NCBI RefSeq assembly: GCF_030848805.1
Contig: NC_092364.1
Span: forward strand, 7,523,770 to 7,587,769
Origin: Temnothorax longispinosus
Taxonomy: Eukaryota; Arthropoda; Insecta; Hymenoptera; Formicidae
Length of the DNA: 64,000 nt
Reading direction: 5' to 3'
Part shown: piece after piece, positions 31,481-42,130 of the stretch
How the letters are laid out: every line of letters begins with the position of its first letter
How positions within the stretch are numbered: position 1 is the stretch's first letter
Position numbers and translations under genes: made by a program
Notes under the pieces: model-generated
The model's database searches: none
Seen by the model: only the letters and a program-made list of their open reading frames with translations
What the model was told of the DNA's origin: nothing

Positions 31481-32333
31481 ACATCACAAAATTATGTTAC
31501 CTTATCAAAAAAAAGAGTCGCGCTTCAAGTGATCTATTACAATTACAAAAAAGAAATGATATCTCTTTAAATTACAGCGCCAATTACAGAGAGAACATAT
31601 ATATTGCCTCAAAAAATAATTGTTGCACTACTATGAAAAATCTTTAAATTGTGTTTAAATTTAACAAGGGAATACAAGATATTTAAATACAAAGTTTACA
31701 TGTGTATTTTTTAGTGGTCACAAAGAATTACAGAGGTAACAGTACAAAATAAAAATATTTTATTAAAATACATAAATTTTTCTTGTAAAAAAACTTGGCG
31801 CTGCTAGACCTCGAAATTTTAAATAAATAAGGACAACAATAAATAAAAATAATTTAGAGAAGAATGCGATAAGAGTAATATTAAATGATTATCAGCGTGG
31901 ATGTGCGAGTGAGTGATATGGGTATGCGTGACGACGCGGACGGCGGATAATGCGGCTTATAATTAAGTAGAGGATAAGTTTATTATTTATTTAAAATTCC
32001 GAGGTCTAGCAGCGCCAAGTTTTTTTACAAGAAAAATTTATGTATTTTAATAAAATATTTTTATTTTGTACTGTTACCTCTGTAATTCTTTGTGACCACT
32101 AAAAAATACACATGTAAACTTTGTATTTAAATATCTTGTATTCCCTTGTTAAATTTAAACACAATTTAAAGATTTTTCATAGTAGTGCAACAATTATTTT
32201 TTGAGGCAATATATATGTTCTCTCTGTAATTGGCGCTGTAATTTAAAGAGATATCATTTCTTTTTTGTAATTGTAATAGATCACTTGAAGCGCGACTCTT
32301 CTTTTTGATAAGGTAACATAATTTTGTGATGTG
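31481..32333. repeat. Near-perfect 850-bp palindrome
   Basis: The left arm (31481-about 31835) and right arm (about 31975-32333) are almost identical in inverted orientation, from ACATCACAAAATTATG inward to GCGCTGCTAGACCTCG, with very few mismatches over ~355 bp. The loop is about 140 bp. No flanking duplication was found. It is either a young fold-back element or an inverted duplication, and it ends P-element block 3. Confidence 0.85.
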
Positions 32334-32450
32334 TCTTGATAGATCACTTGGGTTATAATTTTTCGGAAATAAAGATACTACTGCTTAGATTTTTTCGAGA
32401 TTTTTCGAGATATAAAAATTACGTCTACCACTTGTTACTTAAATTTTTTC

Positions 32451-32820
32451 GAGGTATAATACTACCACTTTCTTTTTTTTTCGACGTAACAACATATAGG
32501 TACACTACTATGCGTGAACTTGGCGCCTTTTTTTACCTTTTTTTTAAAAAAGGTAATTTTGTACGGATATCACGCCTTTTTGTAGTATTACGCATTTTAT
32601 AAACAGTATGTACAGGGTAAAGCTATTTGGAGGTATAATACTACCACTTTGTTTTTTTCGAGGTAACAACATAACAGGGTAACAACATAATACATATACA
32701 CTACTATGCGTGTACTTGGCGCCTTTTTTTACCTTTTTTTTAAAAGGTAATTTTGTACGGATATCACGCCTTTTTGTAGTGTTACGCATCTTAATCTTAT
32801 AAACAATATATCTTATAATC
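32451..32820. repeat. 179-bp direct duplication
   Basis: GAGGTATAATACTACCACTTT at 32451 and 32630 begins two copies containing CTTGGCGCCTTTTTTTACC, GTACGGATATCACGCC and TTTTGTAGT. It is non-coding. Confidence 0.75.
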
Positions 32821-32829
32821 TTATAAACA

Positions 32830-34041
32830 GTATATACAAGGTATGAAGCTAAAAGTGTTACGGACTATTATTTCTAAAGAAAACAACAATTTAATATTTT
32901 GCTTAGTTTTTTAAAAATAATAATCTGTACCCTTTCAGCTGTACACCTTGTATATATTTTTCAATTTCAACATAAAACATAATCGCAATATAGCATGATT
33001 AATGTTAATAAGTCGTTAACTGTAAAATTCTGTATTTATTTTTATTCGCGTGTCTTACTGAATGTTGTTCGCAACTGTATATGTACCGATATCTTCAGGT
33101 ATCAATATTTTTGATAATTACAGATGGACACCTGTAACACGTGTCTGAAATTTACCCGATTTGTTTATTCTTTTATTCCCTTCAACTAATCGCAAATTAA
33201 TTCTATTTGATAAAAGCAATTCTGTTAAATTTCTCATACATAACGCATCGTTTATAATTTTCTATTATAAATATTAAATAGTACGATATATATATATATT
33301 CGTACTCACATCCTTGAAAATTATTTCCAGAATTCGAGCGAATGTCACAACTAGATAAAATTATCTTTCATATATTGACAGTTGAGTAGGAACATATTGA
33401 GTTAGCGAAAAATGATTCTCTGAAACCGCACGTGTGTGTGTAAATAATTCAGTAGAAAATATATAATCTTCATTTCAAAATACATTTGCACACTACGTAC
33501 CAAAAATATATAATATGATAACGTAGTTTTTGCTATTCAATTGATTGAATTTCAGAAAAGAAAAATATTTAAAAGTATATAACTATGTCAGTCAATAAAG
33601 AGACAGACGCAAATTGAATCATATATATTTAATTGCCTGCTCATTAAATATAAAGTGCAAACACATAGAAATTGTATATTTTTCTATACTTAAATGCAAT
33701 AGAAAGAAATAATTAAACAAGTATCCTTGCATAGGAATATTGTGCATAATTTTTACAAAACAGAGATTTGCGCAATTAAGATATATAATAAAATTAATAA
33801 CGATTCTATAAATCTTAGTTATATGTTAATAATACGACATGATCTTTTTAATCATGAAACTTACAAACTAACGGAAAAAGATTCGTATCCTAAATCGAAA
33901 ACAAATTATGTGTACACATAATAAAAATGTATGAATTAAAATTATGTGTATACACATAATAAAAATGCGGAATTATTTTTGTCAGACATAATTTTAATTC
34001 AGCGAATTTTTATTATGTCATGACATAATTTTAATTCTGCC
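32830..34041. other. AT-rich DNA without recognised genes
   Basis: Short inverted AT repeats occur (ATTATGTGTA(C/T)ACACATAAT at about 33904 and 33941; TGTCATGACA at about 34014). Both strands are dense in stops. Confidence 0.35.
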
Positions 34042-34969
34042 ACTAGGGAATTTGTAAGTCAATTCTTATGAATCAAGCTTGAATTTGATGTCTAGGTGTC
34101 CCAGGTTGCCGATGACGAGGTCCACATAGTGCGCTCCATAGTTTTCGGTATCCAGGTGTATTAATACCTTGAATTCGATATCTACGTGTCCTACATTCAG
34201 TTTTAAAGTTATTAATACACCTAGACACCAAAAACTACGAAGCGCACTATGTGGACCTCGTCATCAGCAACCTGGGACACGTAGACATTGAATTCGAGGT
34301 ATTATTACACCTAGACACCGAAAACTACGGAGCGCGCTATCTGGACCTCGTCATTAGCAACCTGGGACACCTAGACATCAATTTCAAGGTATTAATACAC
34401 GTAGACACCGAAAACTACGGAGCGCACTATGTGGACTCATCATCGGCAACCTGGGACACCTAGACATCGAATTCAAGGTATTAATACACGTAGACACCGA
34501 AAACTACGGAGCTCACTATCTAGACATCGTCATCGGCAACCTGGGACACCTAGACATTGCATTCAACGTATTATTACACCTGGACACCGAAAACTACGAA
34601 GCGCACTATGTGGACCTCGTCATCGGCAACCTGGGACACCTAGACATCGAATTCAACGTACGATTACACCTGGACACCGAAAACTATGAAGCGCACTATC
34701 TGGATCCCGTCATCGGCAACCTGGGATACGTGGACATCGAATTCAAGGTATTAATACACGTAGACACCGAAAACTACGGAGCGCACTATGTGGACCTCGT
34801 CATCGGCAACCTGGGACACCTAGACATCGAATTCAACGTACGATTACACATGGACACCGAAAACTATGAAGCGCACTATCTGGATCCCGTCATCGGCAAT
34901 CTGGGACACGTGGACATCGAATTCAAGCTTGATTCATAAGAATCGACTTAAAAATTCCCTAGCGGCACT
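34042..34969. mobile_element. Fold-back element with TIR CACTAGGGAATTT and 90-bp core repeats
   Basis: The ends CACTAGGGAATTTGTAAGTC and the complement of GACTTAAAAATTCCCTAG continue through TTCTTATGAATCAAGCTTGAA on both sides, giving ~48-bp imperfect TIRs. The left part (34070-34200) is an inverted copy of the 90-bp repeat that fills 34200-34935. No clear target duplication is seen. Confidence 0.75.
34200..34935 (+). repeat. 90-bp tandem repeat with coding-like 30-residue period
   Basis: About eight units (anchor GACACCGAAAACTA at spacing 90) translate as a 30-residue repeat, for example LDTENYGAHYVDLVIGNLGH followed by VDIEFKVLIH. Variation between units is largely conservative (Val/Leu, Asn/Ser, Tyr/Cys absent). 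The frame is open for 109 codons in 34610-34939. A one-base deletion near 34438 breaks it from the preceding units. No start signal beyond internal ATGs is seen. It may be a relic of a repeat protein or simply repeat DNA. Confidence 0.7.
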
Positions 34970-35490
34970 TTCTGCCAAGCGTAGAGAACCTTCTTTTCCG
35001 TTGACTCAATATATATTATATATATACCTAATTTACCTAAATAGAAATCTTCCTCCTGACCGATAAGTCTATCGACCTAATTTCGAAATACGCGCGCGAT
35101 ATCGAAATTGGCGATACCTGCGCCGCCAGCGTCGAAAAAGTGAAAGGGACGTTTCTCTGATAATCATAATAATATTGAGACGTCGGCGTTAGGAGGAGGA
35201 GGAGGAGGAGGAGGAGTATCTTAAAATAAATTTTTACATTTGGACTTTGCGTCGCAATATCTCCGCTCGTAGGGCACGTAGCGGAATATTATGAGAGAAA
35301 CCCCCCCCCCCCTAATTGGACCCCAAGCTATCGATCAAGCCTACTTAGAACTTGATCCGTTCACTCGTTATCGAGATCTCAACATCTCGGGTACTCGCAA
35401 CCCGTCGCGTCGCGTAATAGAGTCACGGTCGGTCTCGCTCCGCGTGTACTTGGCGCGAGACACTACCGTGTCTCTTGATCAACTAAAAAT
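34970..35490. other. Unassigned segment with (GGA)n at 35191-35216 and a C-run at about 35302
   Basis: A GAG/GGA microsatellite and a 12-base C run lie in a CpG-richer stretch. An open frame crossing 35291-35490 has no motifs until it enters P-element block 4. Confidence 0.4.
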
Positions 35491-35493
35491 TCA

Positions 35494-35814
35494 ATGTTTG
35501 TTGTTGATGAACAAAATATATTATATTTTTGATACTCCCCATTTAATCAAAACAACGCGTAATAATTTATTAAAGTATAATTTAAAATTTAATGATAAAT
35601 TTGCATCATGGTCTTATATGTTCAATTTTATTCAAAAGATACTAAACAATGGATTAAGGCAGCTCCTAAATTATCTTCCATTCATATTGAACCCAATAAT
35701 TTTTCGAAAATGAAAGTTAAGTATGCCGTACAAGTTTTAAGTAATTATGTAGCTGCAGGTATGTGCACGCTAATAATGTCTGTAGGTTATCTTCCATCTG
35801 AAGCAATTGGGACG
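35494..35814 (+). pseudogene. P-element transposase block 4: C-terminal part
   Basis: The frames read FVVDEQNILY, then YIFDTPHLIKTTRNNLLKYN with the D-x-P-H-L-x-K-x-x-R-N signature of P-element transposases, then in the next frame DTKQWIKAAPKL and NNFSKMKVKYAVQVLSNYVA. Two frame changes are visible (near 35535 and 35620). The block is collinear with blocks 1-3 after about 4 kb of inserted DNA. The end of the protein is cut by the palindrome at 35815. Confidence 0.85.
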
Positions 35815-35992
35815 AAAAAAAATGTTTAAATAAAACTTGTAGAGGATTTAATTCTCTACAATTTTCGTATATGCGCTTTTGCGGTGACAAATATCTTTGG
35901 CGCACTCTATCTCTAGTATTTGTTGAGTCACTGCAAAAGCGCATATACGAAAATTGTAGAAAATCTACAAGTTTTATTTGAACATTTTTTTG
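35815..35992. mobile_element. Palindromic MITE
   Basis: Arms AAAAAATGTTTAAATAAAAC... and ...GTTTTATTTGAACATTTTTT pair through CTACAATTTTCGTATATGCG and CTTTTGC. The loop is about 40 bp. It truncates P-element block 4. Confidence 0.75.
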
Positions 35993-35999
35993 ATAAAAC

Positions 36000-36487
36000 C
36001 AACAAAGGGCAATATAATTGTCAATAAAAATGTTCAAATTGACGACACTTTTTTTGTTGTAACTTTTTTCTTTGACAGCTGTTAAAAAATTTTTTAAACA
36101 AAAGTTGTAGCAAATATTTTTCCCTACAAAACAAAAAAAAAAAAAAAAATCCGACCAATAAGAGCTGAGATATCCAAACTTACCCTTATTTTTAAGATGG
36201 CCGCCGATGCACAGGAAAATTTTGTTGGAACTTAGTGATTTCGGGCATCTGCTATGACCTCCTACTCACCCTAAAAAAATTAGCTTGTCTATCCGTTTTG
36301 TAGATATTCGTGTTTTACGAGCTAATTTTACTGGTCTAAGTGGAGGAGCGTAAAGTAGACGATCGTCTCCCGTTGGGCACCTATAGACTGTCACGCAGAG
36401 TGTCCTCGAATTTTCGTGCAAAAGTTCTGCTTATTGCGTTCAAAACCAACAAATCACGAAAGTGCTCTCAGAACATTTTGAGCAGAC
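36000..36487. other. No feature recognised
   Basis: It contains an A-run (about 36129-36145) and the phrase AAGATGGCCGCCGATGCACA, similar to about 20250. Nothing codes. Confidence 0.3.
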
Positions 36488-36490
36488 ATA

Positions 36491-36635
36491 GGCCGGTATT
36501 CATAGTCTGTTCTTATATTTAAGACCATCTTAAGTACAATCTTAACATGTTATTAACCAATCACAGAGCCGTATTAGCATCTTAAGATATTACTTAAGAC
36601 GGTCTTGAAATAAGATCTGATTATGAATACCGGCC
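36491..36635. mobile_element. 145-bp MITE, TIR GGCCGGTATTCATA
   Basis: The ends GGCCGGTATTCATAGTC and its complement, with TCTTAAG-rich arms on both sides, are flanked by ATA at 36488-36490 and 36636-36638. It is non-coding. The 3-bp duplication fits a Harbinger- or ISL2EU-type MITE. Confidence 0.8.
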
Positions 36636-36639
36636 ATAG

Positions 36640-36841
36640 ACTCGTCATCGCTCCACGCTGTGCCTGTCTATTAAGAATTAAATTGTGTTCTTCAACATTT
36701 TCTCCGAATTTCTCTTCTGCCACCGATCTTAGCGCGAATTCCTCCGCGCCACACTCGCTCCGCACTCAAGTCTGAGCGGCTCAATATCTCAGGCGATCTC
36801 GTCGAGATCGAGCCTGAACGTATTGGTCCTTCGAACCGGAT
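36640..36841 (+). other. BEL/Pao 5' LTR end and tRNA-Tyr-type primer site
   Basis: TGGTCCTTCGAACCGGAT at 36824-36841 is nearly complementary to the 3' end of tRNA-Tyr and lies 56 bp upstream of the gag ATG. A U5-like stretch precedes it. The LTR 5' boundary and a matching 3' LTR were not found. Confidence 0.55.
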
Positions 36842-36896
36842 CGGCGCGCGTGTGGAGGCAAGCAGGAGACAAAAGAAACAAACAGTTTAGTGCGAC

Positions 36897-38939
36897 ATGG
36901 CGGAGCACATGGAAGGACAGCCGCAACTCCAGCCAGTGATCGAGCGTTACCTTGAAAATTTCAAAAAACTCGGGAGAACCAATCTGATGTCAGCTAAAAT
37001 CCGTTCGAGAATCTCGTTTCTCAAGGAGACATGGAATCAATTCCTGAACGGACACGCAGCCATGGCCAGGACGATCCCCGCGAGGACATTCGAGCATCTC
37101 TCCCTTACTCCAAGAAGAATCACTTCGAGACGACGAACGCCACCTACCAAGCCGCCCTGGACTACATGTTAGAGTGCCTGGAGGAATTGGAGCCGGTCGT
37201 GAGTCCCAACCACTCATTCGCGGCATCGACTATGCGCACGGACGTTTCCGCGTTTTCTCTTTCGCACCTTCCGCCCATTCGATTGCCCCCAATCGATGGC
37301 AACTACGACGAATGGGAACAATTTCGCGATAGATTCACCGCGCTTACCCGCAACAATAAAAAGTTAGACGACTTTTCGCGTATGCATTTCCTGTCTTCCT
37401 GCTTAACCCGTTGAAGTCACACCTCCTAAAAATAACGTAGAGGTCACATGGGGTCCAATGGACCCCATAACAGTTTCCATTTGCGTTCTTTTTGATGTAT
37501 CGACTCAAACCTTGAACTGGAATTAATTTATGACTTCCTCTTGATAATCCAATAATTTTAAAAAAATTTTTCCGTTGAAAAAACGCGAGAAAAAAAATTT
37601 TTTTTCAAGAAATTTGACTTTTTTCACAAAAATATTTATCAAAATTTTTTGAGATAGAGTAAAAAAACTTTATGCCTTTTACTCTCAAAATAGTATACTT
37701 TTAAGAAAAAAATAAAAAAAAAGCCTGGGGTCTACTGGACCCCATGTGACCTCAACGGGTTAAGGGCACGCTTCTGAATGCATCGCCAATATTTCTGTCA
37801 CCGCCGACAATTTCGAAATCGCATGGCAAAAGCTGACGATGCGCTACAAAAATAAACGACGGTTTCTCAATGCGCATCTCTCCACTCTTCTTAATTTGTC
37901 CGCTCTCTCGAGCGAGTCCGCTTCCGAATTACGTACTTTGCATGATAAAGTTAATGTCGCGATCACTTTACTTGAGAATCTTAAACGTCGACCGGACGAA
38001 CTTTGGAACGACATGTTAGTTTATATCATCGCGCAAAAGCTTGACCCGCTTACGCGTAAAACGTGGAATTTAAAGGAAGAAGATAAAGATGATCCGCCAT
38101 CTTACGATGATCTCCGCCGTTTTTTGGACTCGCGCACTCGCGCGTTGGAGAACTTCTCGACCGCATCGTCCGCTAAAGCCGTCCCGAAAACCGCTGCCGC
38201 CTCGCTTCAACGAACTCACAAACGAAGTGCCCATTATGCCCCGCGCAACATTCATTAACAATTGTCCGACATTCAGCGGTAAAAGTCCGAGTCAACGTCG
38301 CGATATCGTCAAGCAGCACATACGCTGTTTCAACTGTCTAAGCGCGAAGCACTCCGCGCAGGCCTGTCAAAGTAAATACTCCTGTCGCGTGTGTCACCAA
38401 AAACATCACTCGATACTGCACGTCGACTCGGACTCCTCCGCGAAACAAGCTGAAACGGTATCGCCAGATTGCTCGTCACCTCAAACGCCGGATACGAAAT
38501 GCGATGTAAATGCTTTGCTTGCTTTGAATACTATGCGATACAAATCGTTTATGTTCTGTTGGCGATGGCGTGGGTAACTGTAAGCGTCGCGTCCGGCCGT
38601 TCCGTCGTCGTCCGAGCCTTGCTCGATCAAGGCTCCGAGATGACGTTCATCTCGGAGAATCTAGCGCAAACTCTGTGAGCGAAACGCATTCGCAAGCCGA
38701 TCTCCGTTTCCGCCGTCGGCGGCGTTTACGCTGGAAACTTTCAACACATAACGCATATTTCCGTTTCCCCGCGCCATTCTCTCGTTCCGTCGCTTTCAAC
38801 CACCGCACTTATCTTAAAATCCTTGACTTCTTACACTCCAGAACGAAGCGTGGATCGTTCCTCCCTTTCTCATTTGTCCGATTTACAGTGGGCAGACGAG
38901 GATCCAGCCTGAACATATTGCTCTTCCACGATTACACTT
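36897..38939 (+). pseudogene. BEL/Pao gag and protease, broken and 3' truncated
   Basis: ATG at 36897 (GCGACATGG) starts MAEHMEGQPQLQ. After a frame change the gag core appears: LPPIRLPPIDGNYDEWEQF, then FLSSCL. It is cut by a TTAA MITE and resumes ANISVTADNFEIAWQ, then LDPLTRKTW. A frame change leads to the zinc knuckles (CFNCLSAKHSAQAC, CRVCHQKHHSILH). Another leads to the protease active site VVRALLDQGSEMTF (about 38610) and its C-terminal region (LTSYTPERSV). The sequence switches at 38939 to an unrelated gene on the opposite strand. RT and integrase are absent. Confidence 0.88.
37407..37759. mobile_element. TTAA-flanked MITE, TIR CCCGTTGA(A/G)GTCACA
   Basis: TTAA at 37403-37406 and 37760-37763 flank 353 bp. 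Subterminal GGGGTCCAaTGGACCCC and GGGGTCTAcTGGACCCC palindromes mirror the layout of 30646-30989. The insertion splits the BEL/Pao gag core. Excision with one TTAA lets gag continue. Confidence 0.9.
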
Positions 38940-40417
38940 AATCCCGAAGTTTCTTGAGATCCTTTTCAGAATAGATACCGCTAGCGGCCAACGGTCCTGG
39001 AGTTAGGTACTTCCACGAGAGAGCAGCAAGGGGTCGTAATTCCTGTGGTGCTAACTGTCTGACATGTGGTTGAGGTGTCAATTGAATCCAGGTATTGTCG
39101 ATCCGATATAATGTGGGGAGTTCATAACTGCATTCCCGTTGAGTTCCGACTTTCGTCAGGATCCTTGATTTAGGCGTTAAATATAATGAAGCGTTGTGTA
39201 CTGTTACAGGAAACTTGATGTAGCAGGCTTTCGTTTTTCTCACCCAAGGCTTCCACGGGTATACATTTAATCACGTGGACTGCTTCTCCTGCAGTAACGG
39301 CCATATATTTAGGGCCTTTCATCAACCGATAAGCGAACTCGTCGAGTTGAAGAGTGGCGAAAGATAAGGTATTAGTTATTACTTGTCGTTCAAGTTCGCA
39401 TCGTTGTTGCATGACGTTGTGGTAAAGAAAAGGTCATCTGTTGTCTAATGTGTTTTTCCACATATACAAATTTGGAATTTACATATGTGAAAATATCGAG
39501 ATTTTTGACGGGTATTGATTTTCGCTTAGCGAACATTTCTCCCTTCCGAGTTTCCAGGCTAAAAAGCTTAGGGTGTTCTGTTCGTAACAATGTATAGCCA
39601 CAGAGTGATTGCTCCTTTGTTTTTGTGAGGGCAAAGGTGATGTCTTCCGTGGTGAGACTGTATATGACAGGAGAATTCTGTGCTCCGGTCTCACTCGTTG
39701 TAATTTTTGTTGCAGGTCCTTCGTACAACACATCATATTGATGAAGGTTACACGAAGAAGTGGGCATAGGTTTCCAGAAGGAATATCCATCCTCTGAATC
39801 CAAGCAGAATCCATCACTGAGGCTACAGACGGTTCCAGATCTGAGGATAATTTTTCCTGCGTCCAATTTGACAGGTGCAAAAAAGGATTTTAAGGTTATC
39901 CGTACGATGGCTTGGACGACGACGTCATCCCAAGTCCCGTAAGGATCAGAATACTGGGCTCCCTTACAAGACCCATCGTGTAGCACCGTTCCGGCTAAGG
40001 TAACGCTACGTGAAGTTGTGCTATTCGGTTTAATTTGATCAACGACATCTCCTGCGTTTCCAATCGGTATAATGTACCCTCGGTGAACAAGTGTAAGCAC
40101 CGTTGATAAGGGGTCTTCATTAAGTATTCGGACATGCCGCTCTTCACAAGTGATATGTGTGAGTGCATTCCGCAGTAATGTATAGTTCTAAGTATTTCCA
40201 CTTTGCATTGCAGGACTTCAGCATAGTCGTAGTCGGACAGTTGCAGTAGCTGGATGTACGTGTTGGTAGAGTTCGGTGTTTGCTGGTCGAGGTTACACTC
40301 TCCAGCCCCGAGTAAAGACACGGACGTGATATTGAGATGTTGTCCTCCACAGTCGAATCCAATGAGGGAAAGGACGTAGGTAGGTAGGCTTAATGCCAGT
40401 ATTATATTATACTTCAT
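38940..40417 (-). pseudogene. Endogenous viral envelope glycoprotein, mononegavirus (chuvirus)-like, degraded
   Basis: Reading down from 40417: a hydrophobic signal-peptide-like N-terminus (MKYNIILALSLPTYVLSL), then a Cys-rich ectodomain with YIQLLQLSDYD, YCGMHSH, YSDPYGTWDD and CGYTLLRTEHPKL, ending SGIYSEKDLKKLRD at 38940. These blocks match my memory of the class III-type glycoprotein of chuviruses and relatives, which arthropod BEL/Pao elements are known to have captured. At least three frame changes (near 40050, 39400 and 39210) split it. The C-terminus with the membrane anchor is lost at an abrupt junction with a BEL/Pao protease on the other strand. It cannot make an intact protein. 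A BEL-specific Env lineage is the alternative. Confidence 0.6.
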
Positions 40418-40419
40418 TT

Positions 40420-40917
40420 CTGCAACAATATTTCAACTTACTCATTTATTAATTGTACATTACATCTATCTTACTTATATCTATATTTCCCCCTGTTGAA
40501 GATTTTAGGCTATTGTGAGGGAGGGATCGGAGAGCTGAGATAAACGATTAACGATTCGTACTTAAACAATATTTTTTATTGCAATTAGCACAAGAGAAGC
40601 AGCGCGATTTTTACGCACGAGAGTCGACGGTTAACAGGCGGAAGCACGCACGCTTTCCGGCGTCTTCGCTAGAGACCCGAGCTCTCCCGATGATACCCGA
40701 ACGATCGAGCGGCCACAGTTGGCCTCGTGCTTATGGTGCCCGGACGGTGGCGCAAACCCTTCCCAAGCGGCTCTTATCCTAACTACGCAAAAAACTATCT
40801 GCCTCAATACTACCGCTGTTTGAGCGTCGTTCATACACTGAAGCTACGTTAATTCCCAGATAGCACAATGACATCCTTGGGAAATCCAAAGGACATCCAG
40901 GACGGACAACCGGGATA
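40420..40917. other. Unassigned flank of the glycoprotein
   Basis: On the minus strand a purine run (CAACAGGGGGAAATATAG, about 40485-40500) resembles the pol-env junctions or polypurine tracts of BEL elements. No ORF with motifs follows. Confidence 0.3.
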
Positions 40918-40919
40918 TA

Positions 40920-41601
40920 CAGAGTGTCCGAAAAATCGCCTACTCCACTTCGGGAGCTGATTCGGGACCCAAAAACAAGCAAAAAAGTTTATACAAACAT
41001 AGGTCCGGAAATGAGCCGTTTCCAAGTTATAGCCACTTTTATGTTCAAAAATCGTAATTTAGAATCCGCTTGACATCCCTCTTTCTTAATTATTTCTTAA
41101 ATTAAAAATTTTTATTTTTAAATATCAGCTAATTCATTAAAACTTAAACGATCCATTGATGAATACGGAAAGATTAGATACAACCTAAAAGTAAAGTGTT
41201 GTTAAATAATAATTTGAAACTTATTGAAAAGCCGTGATTTACTTACTGATTTTGAATAGGCGTGAAAACAACTGATTTCAAGTAGCCGTGAAAACAACTA
41301 ATTTTGAATAGCCGTAAAAACAACTGATTTTTTTAAAAATAATGTAATCGTATTTACAAATATTGAAAAATTGAAAAAAAAAAAAAAAATTAAAAATATT
41401 TAAAAATAAAAATTTTTAATTTAAGAAATAATTAAAAAAGAGGGATGCCAAGCAAATTCTAAATTACAATTTTTGAACATAAAAGTGGCTATAACTCGGA
41501 AACGGCTCATTTCCGGACCTATGTTTGTATGAACTTTTTTACTTGTTTTTGGGTCCTGAATCACTTCCCGAAGTGGAGTAGGCGATTTTTTGGACACCCT
41601 G
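40920..41601. mobile_element. Tc1/mariner-type fold-back, ~205-bp arms
   Basis: The ends CAGAGTGTCCGAAAAATCGCC and its complement GGCGATTTTTTGGACACCCTG are flanked by TA. The arms (about 40920-41124 and 41398-41601) share ACATAGGTCCGGAAATGAGCC and GTTATAGCCACTTTTATG. The centre has three ~29-bp repeats of AATAGCCGTGAAAACAACTG. There is no transposase. Confidence 0.85.
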
Positions 41602-41678
41602 TATATATATATCCTGGGGATATCCCAATTAAATCCTAGGATATACTTCGGATGTTCTGAGGAAGAGCAAATGATCCC

Positions 41679-41922
41679 TGTTGATAATTTAAAGAATGTA
41701 ACCCTGTTGCGGATTACAAAACTCTTTATTCGTACACACGTAAATCTCTTGCGACCGTTACAATGTGTCTCTACTCAGATTCTGATTCTCTGCGAGTCCG
41801 TGCGGTAAGACCGGAAGCTAGTAACTAGTAACTAACGCTCATCGCGCCGTCTGTGTCGCGCTAAACTAACTATTACCGAAAAATATTTAATTTGGAACGC
41901 TTGAATATGAACTCCCGTAACA
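41679..41922 (-). repeat. BEL/Pao 3' LTR
   Basis: 244 bp, matching 47591-47836. Immediately inside, in element orientation, is AAGGCGCGCGGTA, the polypurine-like tract typical of BEL elements. Confidence 0.92.
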
Positions 41923-42130
41923 TACCGCGCGCCTTGATGGGCTTGGACTGTCAAAACATAAACTAATAAAGTACATAAAATAAGATAACTTGTATTATTT
42001 ATTAGTGATTCGTGAAAATATAAAATCCTACTCGAAACTCGCGAAACAAAATAACTTACAGCTAGTTTTACAATCTTCGTAAATAATATACAGCTTGGTT
42101 TTAACAATCTTCTTCAGAATGATACAATGT

